Assembly (NCBI GenBank): GCA_037013685.1
Contig: CM072896.1
Location: 9,303,444-9,367,443 of the forward strand
DNA from: Acridotheres tristis
Taxonomy: Eukaryota; Chordata; Aves; Passeriformes; Sturnidae
DNA: 64,000 nt
Reading direction: 5' to 3'
Position 1 is the stretch's first letter; the number at the start of each line of letters is the position of its first letter. The notes under the pieces are model-generated. The model did no database searches. It worked only from the letters and a program-made list of their open reading frames with translations, and was not told where the DNA came from. Positions 24,001 through 35,400 of this stretch are shown here, in pieces. Both the position numbers and the translations under genes were made by a program.

Positions 24001-26190
24001 TGAACGTGAACACACGGAGGGCTGTTGGGAGTTCCTATTTGTTATTATTTGGTGATTAAGCATAGCTTGTACATCTGAAACTCTTTGTCTATTCATTCCG
24101 CTTTTAGACTTGGAGCAGCAGATGCCATACCAACTCACAACAGAAGATGATTCAAGCAGAAATTTCTCTCTATTTTGGGGATTTGCAAAGGCTTCCTCAA
24201 CCCTCAGAACTCTGCTCATTAATTCCTTGACTGCTGTCATAAATCTTGTATTTTGATATCTTACTCATTAGCCCAGACAAGCAACATGCAACCCTTGGCA
24301 GAGTTCAGGACCAATCAATATGGTAGCGAGAAAGCAACAAAATATATCTAGCTTCTTCACTGGAAATTTAAGCCTAATACATCTACACTTTGTTTTTCAC
24401 TGCCCAGAAAAATAGGTTGATGCTTGGATTTCCTAGGCTCAGTTCATTTTTTAAGTCAGGCTGCATTTTACTCTGATGCACTCTCATTTCACTTAATAAG
24501 AGTTGCTGTTTTCCAGTGAATAGAGGATCATTAATCATACATTGTCTCTTCAAACACAATACACAGACACTTTTCTTATTCTAAAGAAAAGCCCTCCGTC
24601 CTCCTTTGGAAGTGCCATATTTTACAAAAGGTTTCCCACTACTTGGAAACTAACCAGTGACTGGAAATCTGTGTCTCCAAAGGCCATGGACTCAAGAAAA
24701 TAAATAATTAGACTGCCACCAGCTGTTTAAGTTAAAAGTGATGTAACTGTTGAGATTTGTGCTTCCATACATACAAACAAGATGAACACTGGTCAGGAAG
24801 GAATTTTTCATAAGTACCAAATTATTTGACATACTTAAATAAGAATTTTTAGCCAAGAAAACACACACATAAAAATATTTTCCAACATGAACAGATGTTA
24901 AAAGTTTGATCTTTGGTAATCTGTAGCAGACATACAGAAACTCATAGGAATTTATGAAGTTATTTCATTTTAAATTGTAATGCATGTCTGATGAGAATAT
25001 GGTTAACTGGAAATACTAGCAGAGTCAGTAAAGGCTAGCTCTGTTACAGTAGTGACAAGAAAGCACTAACCTATTTGTCTGCTACTTTGCAATCAAAATT
25101 CAAATGGCAAAACTGCAGGGTTTTTCTGTAATTCTTGACATTACAGTGAAATTATTTTTCTTGTATCTATTCAGAGACAAGAACAAAAGCAGGATTTTTT
25201 AAAGTCTTTCCATCCTTTAAAGTCTTTCTAAATCTCAAAGTCACTGTAAAATAGGATCAATTTTAAAAGGGCACACAAGGAGCAAGGTCTTCATTGCCAA
25301 GCTACAAGTGAACAACTTATAAGCACATTACCAGTTACATGCTATTGTTTTTCCAATCACTGTGACAAGAAACATGCTTTGATTTGGTCTGGGCTGCAAG
25401 CATATTGTCTATGCCATGGGTGTTAATGTATGTAGATAAATTATTGCTGTAGATCCAAAACTTTTAATGATGATGAGGCTCAAAATGAAATTATATAATG
25501 AGTTCGTCCCCAAGTGCTGAGGGTGGCTTTTGTGAATTTCCAAACCAAGTATAAAGTGATGTTTATGTGCACACATCTCAGTGATCCACTGGGAAATCCA
25601 AGCCTGGATCATAAAAGTCCACCACATAAAAGTTTTCCTTTTAGGTCAAGTGAAAATACTGTTGGAAGTATTGAGGAATAATCTGTTTTCTGAATAGAAG
25701 TTACATGACTCCCCTGCCTTCCTAAGACTTTTTCCATGTTTTAGATTTTACGATTGACAAAATAATGACAGCTGCATCCTTTCTAATTTCTTAATGGAAT
25801 GCAGCCAACAGTACCCAGAAGGACAAAAGCCAGGATTGAGGGGAGTTGAGAAGGGAGGGAGCTTACATGGTTAGAAAACAAGTACTGTAAAAGCTTTCTG
25901 AAAACTTACAACCAAAGTATAATTACTAAAACAGCTTTGAAAGGAGGGAGTTAAATTACTGAGTGTAGCTGTGATCATTCTGCTAGTTTAGACTGCTCCA
26001 GTATAAATTAAATGAAATAGGACCTGGACTCCTAATTAACTACCCTACCCACAGGTGATCACAATATGTGCCATGTAAAATTCCTGCAAAAGCAAAATTT
26101 ATACACCTAGAAACAACAAGCATGCATATTAAAACCATTTTTGCAGTTTACAAGAATAACAAAGTCCTTTGATAGGTAATCAGGAAAATT
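21001..26190. other. Unique non-coding stretch
   Basis: No gene or interspersed repeat is recognised. A perfect 9-base-pair stem with a 5-base loop (ATTGCCCAG and its complement) lies at 21662-21684. A four-unit GTTTT microsatellite lies at 23091-23110. A short near-tandem duplication of TTTAAAGTCTTT lies at about 25197-25230. The remainder is AT-rich single-copy sequence with frequent stops in all frames. Confidence 0.55.
23088..23111. repeat. (GTTTT)4 microsatellite
   Basis: Four uninterrupted GTTTT units preceded by TTT. A 68-codon open frame across it has a low-complexity start and is not credible as a gene. Confidence 0.95.
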
Positions 26191-26203
26191 GGGGGGGGGG
26201 GGG
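26191..26203 (+). repeat. Poly-G tract, G13
   Basis: Thirteen consecutive G bases, followed at once by AGCAGGGAGG. With the later G runs the plus strand could form a G-quadruplex. A run this long is also a common site of length error in assemblies. Confidence 0.95.
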
Positions 26204-28059
26204 AGCAGGGAGGAAAATTTGTATACATTTAGAAGCAATGATTTATACAACATTTCCCTTGAATTAGTTTATTTTAAAAGAGAACAAAGGGGTTGTCCTG
26301 CTGGGTAGCTTTTCAGCAGGGATGCCCTGCCTGCCTTATTTCAGATCTGCAACATTATGTGGTTTCAATTAGTGGTAGCACTTGCAAAACTAGCAACACA
26401 GACATTTTGGCTTGAAATCTGACTCCAAGGCAGTGAAGGGTACTTAAGATCTACTCGGGGAGGGTGGAGAAATACAGTATATTTGAAACAGTGTTGATCT
26501 TTTGTCAGAGTGGTGTCAGTTCTAAAACCCTCTCCGTGTTTATATGGGCTTGTTTTTTCATTTCTTCTTTGTTTCCCTGTTTAAATGTTGATTTCCACTT
26601 TTCTAGCATCCTAATTCCCGTCTCTTTTGTCACCTGGCTACTTACTAGGCCCTCAGTTGTTTTTTTTTGAGGCTTTGAGGGCAGCCAAGTAAGCTAGCTA
26701 AGCATGCTCAAAATACTATGGCACTTAAAATGCTTAATATTCAGAGTCCTCTTTCTCCTCAAAGTTCTCTGCAACTCTAGGTACTCCAAGAACAACCCTG
26801 TATTATTAGGGACTGACTGGTTTTATAGTCCATCTGTCCCCTAAATGCTATGAAGGAATTGCTAAAATATCCTTCTAAGGCAAATGATAATTTCTTTAAC
26901 TTTGCAGACAAGGAAGCTGACTTCTGTTGCTATTCTACATCAATGTAAGTGTCTCATGTAATACATCTGCTGGCAGAAAAAAGCCTGTGTATGATGATTC
27001 AACAAAGTTTCCCAGTCCTACTTATCTTAGCTATCTTGATAGGCAGGTGACATTTTGATGAACAAAATAACAAATGTCACTGCTGTGGTGACAGACATAT
27101 ACAATATTCCAGATATCCACTGAAAGAGAAGTGTTTAATATTGGAATGAAAGAGGCAACTTCTTGACAGGATTTCAACATGTATAACTATAATATTTTTA
27201 GCATTGAAGTCAATAATATGTCTAACTATCACATCTATCATGGTGCTAAGGTAGTTTTTATCAAGACTTTCCTAGATGCTGCTCTAGTGTAGTGATTGTC
27301 AACAAACCGAGCTGAAAGGAGACTACAGCAAAAACATGAGCACTTTTTTTCTCCAAGAGTTGCATTCCTGATCTCCACTAAAGGATTTAGATTTGTTTTG
27401 GTGGTGGTGAAGACTGGAGATCAAAGAGAACCCTAAATATCATCATCATGTATCTGTTTTGCTAATCTAATGCTGGCAATAGGCCTTATAAAAAGCTTGG
27501 CTGTAAAATCACCACGTATTTGGCAATGCTTCATTTTTTATTTGTGGTGGCTATCAAGATGAAACAAAATTTAGGGGCTGCAAATGGAAATGGAATGAAA
27601 TTGTGGAAAATGCTGCTCATCTCAAACCCCACAGTGATCATCTGATGAATTATTCACGTGTCTGATCAACAACATTTGCTTTTATCAGTGTTACCTCAGC
27701 TTTGCTTGCACGGCCATTTAGCCTGACTCTCTCGTGCTGGGAAGCAACAACCTGAACCAAGGAGCAGAGGACAGAGCAGAAGCATGGGATATGGATAGAC
27801 TTTTCCTTTTTGAGCTATGTAACAGAAACCAGAATATAAATGAACAGTTAGGTCACTGCGATCAAACATCTGCAGTGTAGTTCAACTGATTTGAGGCTGG
27901 AACACTAAATTTACCCTTCATTTCTTCAAAGTCTCCGCAATGAGAGTGCCTTACTTTAGAAGTAGTCTCTCTTTTTAGATAATCCACAATGATCCACAAT
28001 CATACAAGCAGGCTTTCCCCAACTTCATTCATACTACTTAACAGCTTTATTGCAATTCT
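26204..28059. other. Unique non-coding stretch
   Basis: No gene or recognisable repeat. The part at about 27540-27760 has little simple sequence and includes GATCATCTGATGAATTATTC and TCACGTGTCTGATCAACAAC strings, with some retained CpGs. It could be a conserved element but has no diagnostic motif pair. Confidence 0.5.
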
Positions 28060-28430
28060 AGGAATAAAGATGCTCACATTCCACTGACTTAAGAGAGTAG
28101 GTTTAATGCACTGTGCCATTTGCCACCATCCTGATGGGCCTTCTTTTGTGTCTGTGTGATTAATACATGTACTAATGCTAATAAAACACTTATGGAGTTT
28201 CCCAGACGTAGATGTGGCCCCTTAATCCTTCCCTGTTCTGCTGGGGATAATCATTTTTACAACATGAGATCACTTGCACCAGTGAAGTGCATTTTAACAC
28301 CTTTTGCTGTTATCTGTATGAACTGATGATCCTAATAGAATCCCAGCAGTGCATTTAAACTTTATTTCCTAGGTTAATCAGGCTAAAAGACAGTTAACTA
28401 AGTTTCCCAAAGGGGGCCTTCTTTACATTA
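28060..28430. promoter_or_regulatory. Candidate conserved non-coding element
   Basis: About 370 bases of non-repetitive DNA with TAAT-type strings (GTGATTAATACATG, GCTAATAAAACAC, GGTTAATCAGGC), a TTATCTG GATA-type site and retained CpG (CAGACGTAG). No open frame of note occurs. It ends at an A12 run (28430-28441). The impression of constraint is mine; alignment with other birds would settle it. It could equally be ordinary unique DNA. Confidence 0.25.
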
Positions 28431-29189
28431 AAAAAAAAAAATGCTACTGCGATTATTTATCACTAGAAATTTTGGTCAGTGAGAAAAGAAAGAGAGTAAT
28501 GCTATAAAAAGAAACGTTGTTTTTGTCTTGTAGTGGACAGAACGGCACACCATAAAAAAAAAGAGAGAGAGAAATATTTTCTGAACAAAGAACTCATGCC
28601 GGTCCCCCTCCTTTTTTTTTTTGATCTTTAATCCCTTCTCTCCTAAGTAGAATGGCAAAGGAGCCCTTCTCTCTCTCTAATAAATAGCTAGCAAAAGAAG
28701 GCATTCAATGCTCCATCCCTTTGATCAGAACAAAGCTGTCAGCTCCTGCCGCTTTTTTTTCTTCTAGCTCTTGTTCCTGGTTAAAAGTGGAAGTAATACC
28801 CCCTGAAAGAAATACCCTAGGTGTCCTGCAAATCATCAATCCTATTTTTTAACTTGTTGTTTTCCAGTGGCCCACCCTCCTGGCCTGAGCAACCTCCTCA
28901 CTAACACCCCTCTTCCTCTTTCCACCCTTTTTCCAGAATACCGGTTTCATTTGATACGCAATTCAATGTGCCAGTCTGACCTACTGGGACCTTGCTGTCT
29001 GAGACTCTACCACTGTGCAGACAGGGGAAACCTTCCTTCTAGCAATAAACATGTTTACTTCCATTCAGTTTGTTCCCTGTAAAGGAATTAATTTTTTTCA
29101 TAGACACAGCAAAGAGATTTTTAGAAAAAAGCTTTTAATAATTTAAAATACATTTCTAACTTTAAAAAAAGCAGAACACAAACAGTAAA
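28431..29189. other. Non-coding stretch with A/T and AG tracts
   Basis: An A12 run spans 28430-28441. An A-run passing into GAGAGAGAGA occurs at about 28553-28571, and a T11 run at 28612-28622. A 71-codon open frame at 28867-29082 does not resemble a known protein. No dispersed repeat was recognised. Confidence 0.5.
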
Positions 29190-29480
29190 TAAAAAAATTA
29201 CAGGTTGTGCTTGACTGAGTGTCTGAGATCCCATTTTGCTCCAATCTTCAAGCTGCTGCATTTCAGCGACATCACTGCATCTCAGCAGTAAACAATCTGC
29301 AAATATTGCTGCCTTCAGACAGGTCACCTGGTGCATTTTAAAGCAGGCTCCTTGTTTACTGCTCAGATTATCTGCAATGTGCATTTCTGCTCCTCACAGT
29401 GTCAGAACCTGATACACTGTTTGCAAATATTATGCAGAGGAAATAATTCACAAAGGCAAACAATTACAAGCGAGTGTAGA
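29190..29480. promoter_or_regulatory. Candidate enhancer with paired forkhead-type sites
   Basis: The stretch contains a perfect 12-base inverted repeat, AGCAGTAAACAA at 29284-29295 and its complement TTGTTTACTGCT at 29352-29363. Each arm carries the forkhead core GTAAACA/TGTTTAC. TGCAAATATT occurs twice in the same orientation at 29298-29307 and 29422-29431, 124 bases apart; it overlaps an octamer-like TGCAAAT and another forkhead-like half. The DNA is not a simple repeat. From known biology, clusters of such sites are typical of developmental enhancers. That this one acts as an enhancer is inference, and no target gene is visible. Confidence 0.35.
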
Positions 29481-32400
29481 ACAAGAGAGTGGCTGGTGGT
29501 GGGAGAGCAGGGCAGAGGTTTGGTGTCTGTGTGTGTGTCTATAAAGGGTTGGAGGGGGGAGGAATGGGGAGTTAGGAAAAGCAAATGTATAAAAGAGCAT
29601 TTTTACCAGACAATGTCATAGCCTCAGTGACATGTAATGATGTTTAAATACCTTTGCCATTTTCCCCTGGTGATTGCTGCACTGGGTATGTTCTGTGGGC
29701 CTATAGAGATATGTTTTTCAAAAATCAGGATGGAGTGAATGCCGTTCGTTGTTCTGGCTGCAAAATGTCAAACTGCAGTGGAAAGAAATACAGCATTGCA
29801 GTGGTGGTGCACTGAGGCCCCCGGTAGGAAAGCAGGAGCTATTAAGTGGAAAATTCCTGCAGAGGACGTGTTTCCATTTCTAATGCGAAGAAAGAGGGTG
29901 TTGTTTGAGGCTGGCAGGTCTGTGGAAAATACAGAAAACACAGGGAAGATGAGAAAATGACCTCATTGAACTCTGAGAACTTAAGCAAACAAACAGCTTC
30001 GGCCAACATACCACATTCTTCTGCCCAAACAACAAATTGACCTATAAGTTATATAATCCCCCACAAGCCCCCGTGCCTCATGTACATGTGGGGAGGGAGA
30101 AGGGGGCTGTTCACTGCAGGGGCAGGGAGGGCAAGCACTAAAACCCGGTGCAGTAGGAAAGACTCTTGGGGTGAGCTGCCTGTCCTCCCCACAGCACCAT
30201 CTTCCACCCCAAATGGAGTCCTCACATGAGGTTCAGGTTTAATTGCGCTCTGAATACCAGCAGAATGATGGCACTAGTTGTTTATTATAGTATGAACTAT
30301 TTCAGTACAGCATAAATTTTCCATTTCAAAGGATCCTGACTGCCTTCAGGGAAGGGACTAGGTTTTGTGAGCAGAGGGTGGCCTATGTAAAAGTTGGTGG
30401 GGGGCTCGTCTTAGGGATGGTTAAAACCGCATTCTTGGAACCTGAGGGGGGGGGACTCTGGAAGCCTGTTTAGGGGCTGTGTTTTCCCCTATAGAGGCCC
30501 CCTGTAGTGTTGACTTGGACTGCCTGAGTTACCATTTTATATCAACTGAACAAATCCTTGTGTAAAAACGCAGGGGCTGACCAAAGGCCATGGTTCTGCT
30601 GGGGTTGTTGTTGTTGTTCTGTTGTTGGCAGAAAAGGCAGATGTGTGCCAGCACCCCCAGCATCTGACAGTGATGAAGGTTTGATTCGTTGTATGACTGC
30701 TGGCCTCGGTGTTTTTCCAATAGCTAATTAATTGAACATAATAGAAAGTTATTAATAGGTAGAACAGCAGATAAACTATAATTCAGAGTTTATAATAGTA
30801 TAATTTAAAATCAGGAAGAGCTTTTCTGTTAGTTAAGAGTATATTTGCTCTGGAAACTTGTTCTGGGCTACCATATAATTCCAACTTACATTTTTAATGG
30901 ATAGAGTCTTTTTTTTCTTGTTTACATTATTAAAATCCTGTTGTCTCCCTCTTGCAGTTGATTTTTGAGCACATCCAGAACCTGCTCTACCATCCAGCAT
31001 TTTTCTGGACTCAGCCTCTCATAGACAAAGTTAGCTTTGAGAAATCCTTGCAGCTTTAAAGTCTACATGGTGCTTTAAGGATAAGTATAAACAGATAAAG
31101 GGTTTGATCTTGCATCTTTAAAGCATATGCATAGGAATGTAGGAATGTGCAAGGTTAAAATATTAGCAGCAAAGAAGAAGCAGCTGACACAAGATTCACG
31201 AACTACAGGTGCACATTCAAATTTCAGGTAAGCTGCTCTTTAAGTCTAATGGTTTGATCCATTCTGTCATTAGGCACCACTAGCCATGAATGCACTGAGG
31301 GAGAATTCAGAAAACCCCAGCAGGTAGAAGGAGCCGACTAGATTCAGTGCTCACCTTCCCTCACCAAAACGTTTTAGAGCAAGATAAAGTGAATTACAAG
31401 GTAAGTGCTGAAGAGAAAGTGAGACTATCCCAAGCTCATTCCAAAAATGCAACTCTTGTCTCTTGTAGGCTTTGAAAAATGTAAATAACCATTCCTTCTT
31501 TTCCAGTTTGACATCTCCCTGCATGTGGAGAAGACAAGGCAAAAAGTGACAGAATTACATACTACCAAAAAAATTTGCACATACAAGACTTTCAGCATTA
31601 TTCTGTAGCTATTACAAGTTGTTTGAAGAAAGATCAAAAAAGATGACTGAAGATGGGGGCATGTGGCTATATCAAATTAAATTCTCACACAGCTGTTGCA
31701 TATTGCTTTTCAAGGTTCCAGTTGCCACTTATTTCAGGTATGGAGGAGACAGTGTTGTGGTAATATGAAAAGGAAATAATTCTGATTTGTGCAGTTCAGC
31801 TCTGAAAACCAATTTTCCCAGAATCCAGCACTGTTTCAGTTTAACCCTAAATGCCTGCACCTCTGCAGCACAAGGGCCAAAAGACATTCAGGAGCTCCAC
31901 AGCGTTGTGTTATTCCCTTTCTGGAAATGTTTAACCAGGGCAAACTATACAGTGCAGCATTTCTGCACGGTGCCATGGATTCTGTTTCTCTTTTCCTTGT
32001 GCTGTGTAACTAAGGGGCACTGTAAGGGGTGCATAACTTTCAGACTAGAACAGCTTTCTCCTCCACACTCTGACAGGAAATAAAAAGTGCCCAAAAAAAT
32101 CAAGAGAAAAACAAACTCTGTGAAGGACAAAAAGAAGCACTGCCAAAACAAAAGTTTCCCGCACCTAATACAAGAAAAAAGTCAGATTTTTTGCTCATCT
32201 TCACCTTGTGGTTGCAAATAGCAAAGAAAGAGAGGTAAGGAGTGCCCCATCATTAGGGCTCTGGAGTTTAGCACCCATTGCAGGATTACCTCTTCTGAGT
32301 GCAAGGCTTTTGTTACATTGCTTTTTATAGGGTTTTTAATAGGTTGTTTGTCTTTTACATAGTGGACTCCGCTCATATCATAGCTTCTGTTTTGAATTCA

Positions 32401-35400
32401 GTTTACAAGACCTGAGAATACCTAAAGAGATTTTCTAAAAGACTATTTTAAATAAAAACGTGGGTGTATCTGGGTGATGAAATACAAACATGAGCCAACA
32501 AGATTGTAGGCAAGCCACATTCAGCTCCTGCCAATGCATCTCAGTGCTGCCCTACACAAAACTTTCAGAACTATGCCGAAATGCCTGGTCAAACTAACTT
32601 GTGCAGGAGTTTCAGGAAGCACAAAAATAGGTAATAGAATAAACAAAAAAGTAAAGCTTGTGAATTGTCCCTCTTTGCATCACAATATCAAAAGTCATGG
32701 AGTAAAAGAGACACAGAAATCACTGACCAAGCTTTCGGCTTTTATTTCTTTGTTCTTTTATTTTAAATCATAAGATTTCATCACAGCTGGGAAATGTGGG
32801 GTGTCAGCATTCCCAAGCTTTAGCACGATCCACTCATTCTGATCCTAGTGGAAATAGGACACTTGGCCTCTGAGCACTGATGGAACTCCCCAGGATTCTA
32901 CTATCACTGTGTCTGGTTTCCTAACTTTTATAAATCTAAGATCTTGAAAGAACTTTTGAAATCAATTGGTAGAAGACCTGACTCTGAACCAGTCTTCCTC
33001 AATGTTTTGCAGTTCAGGTGACTCCCAGTGTGGACAATTGGAGGGTGAGGGCTCCAGGACATGATGAAGCCTAAGCTCACTGTTTTATCTGGATGCAGAA
33101 AGAAAGGCCTCGTGGCCTGTAGATCAATGGTTTCATATTGAAAAAAAGAACAGAAAAAAAAAAGGAAACATCACAACAGGATGTGTACACAGTACTTTTG
33201 TGAATAAATAGTAATCTGCTCCAATGCTGACTAGCTGGAGACCTTCCTCTGTCTCAGGATATTTCCATCTCAACATGTAGGTCCTGCTTAGGAGGCAATA
33301 AGCATTATCAGGTGTTCAGAACACGTGCCTTGGGAAAGCATTGAGCTTTTGCACTTGAGAGGCAGCTGCAAGGAGCAAGTAATCTGTGTTTTCCACATCT
33401 ATTGCTACTAGACTTGGTTCAAAGAATATTAAGACAGAATTATCTTGGACCATATTAAAAACCTTATGTTGGGTGATAGGAAGGGGTACAAACACAAAAG
33501 TGAAAACATTCCCTTAAATGCAAATCCTCCCACATGCCAGAAGAAATACATAAATCAGTCAAAGTGTGGGTCAGTTTGTGCTTGGAAAAATGCTTGACTC
33601 AACAAGGGATGGAGTGCTCCTCAGCTAGTTTTGACTCAACCGAGTGCTGCCAATCACCCGTGAAAAAATCATGGTGGTAGAATTGGCCAAACATTTGGGA
33701 GTGATGGCCCAGTGGAAGGCTTTGGAAGGGTTGTTCCTAGCTTCTTGAAATATCTATGGAATATCTTCACCTCTACAGATACATTTAGGTATTTTTCTTA
33801 CAACAATTATCTGGCAATAAGGAGTGCTTGATTAGACTTTTTGTAGACTGATCCGTTGAAGTGCAAGAGCCCCACCTTTACATGGAAATAAGGCTAAAAT
33901 TTGCCTCTTCTGTTGAAATGGTCATTTGCAACAAAGGTTCCTCCCTTTTTACACTAGTGAAGCAAATTAGATGGCATGAGGGACAAAGCAATACTGATAC
34001 TAAAGATCTGAGTCAAGATCAATCACTGTCATGATTTCTCTTACCAAAGTCTTAAGGAGATCTACTTGTAGATCATTAATTTCTATACTATGCATTACTA
34101 AAAGAAATACACAGGGCTCAGGGGGAAGCAAAAAGGGAGGCTTTTAATATACTCCCTTTTCTGCTTTTGGTTGTGATTCTCCTAAGTGATGAGTATGATG
34201 CTAAAGTCACTCTGTCCAGCATGGTGGGAATGTTACCCAGTGTCACTACATGTATTTAGTCTGATCAGCCCCATAAGCCCCTCCCCACCACACAGAAACT
34301 AATTGTGAGGATTAGGGCGCACCAAGACACTCAAGCTCCACTCCTGGGGGTTTGGGGAGAAACAAGGCATTTAAACATTCCAGCTACAGTTCCCTTGGAA
34401 ACATACATAACAACAACTCAGTAACACTATGGGTTTCTGTTTTCTTAACCCTTCAGGACATTGACTGAATGAATACTTCCTTGAGGAAACTGTTCAGTCA
34501 ACCAGATATACTCAAACACACTTAAATCCAGCAGGCCTTTTCTCTTTAAAGAAACAACAGCTGTTGAATTCCGTGTCAAACTGATCTCCTCCCCTAGCAT
34601 TAAAGGGTTTCATTCAAACGCACACATATACCATTAGCAAATCCTCCATGGAAGTCTGTATGAAAAAAAAGACAGTAAAAACCAATTCCCAAATGTCAAT
34701 GTTTCATATCATTATGAAGTTACCGCGGATCAGAGGACACAGAGAACAATACACGACATTTTATAAAGCACATAAGTACTCTTAAGAAACAAAACAATAT
34801 TAGCATTTGTGCAGATTATAAAACACAATATTGTTCCTGACAGTAATAGGAATAATAATGTCTACAACAACTTCATAATGATTTCTCTGGGAATATAAAA
34901 TACTTTGTAAATATTAACTAATAGTATCAAATAATAAGATTTACACCATCTTTGTGAAATACATGAGATATGCCCTTGAATTGATTCCCCAGGCCAATGA
35001 ACTGGAGCTTTTTTTGACGTTAAGCACATCTCTTCCTTAGCAGTGACCATTCCTGTTGTGCGAAGGTTTGGAAGAAGAACCACCATCTGAATATACGTGC
35101 AAGGTCACCAGAACACACCTGCCCTCACAAAAAGTTGTTCTAGGCTTTGGGCTGTCATTGGTAGACAGAATTAATGAACACGCTTGCAAGGCCTCAGTCA
35201 ATAGCTGCAATTGTTATGGTACTCTGCAGATTTACTTAATAGTGTATTTGTCTGTGCATTATTGTCTTCCTCAGAAGTTTAGATTTATGAAAGCACAAAA
35301 ACCTTTACCCTGGAGACCTTTGCTTCAGGCTGAGATCAACAAAACTATGTGTAGCAATTGTCTGAAATAGAATTACCTTTCTTTCTCAGTATACAAGAAA

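Noticed and set aside
34389..34402. GTTCCCTTGGAAAC, similar to an RFX X-box or EBF site
   Set aside because: Two mismatches to the X-box and no supporting motif cluster around it.
34869..34925. AATACTTTGTAAATATTAACTAATA block resembling an old amniote repeat string
   Set aside because: Only one short AT-rich block agrees, which is too little to call a repeat.
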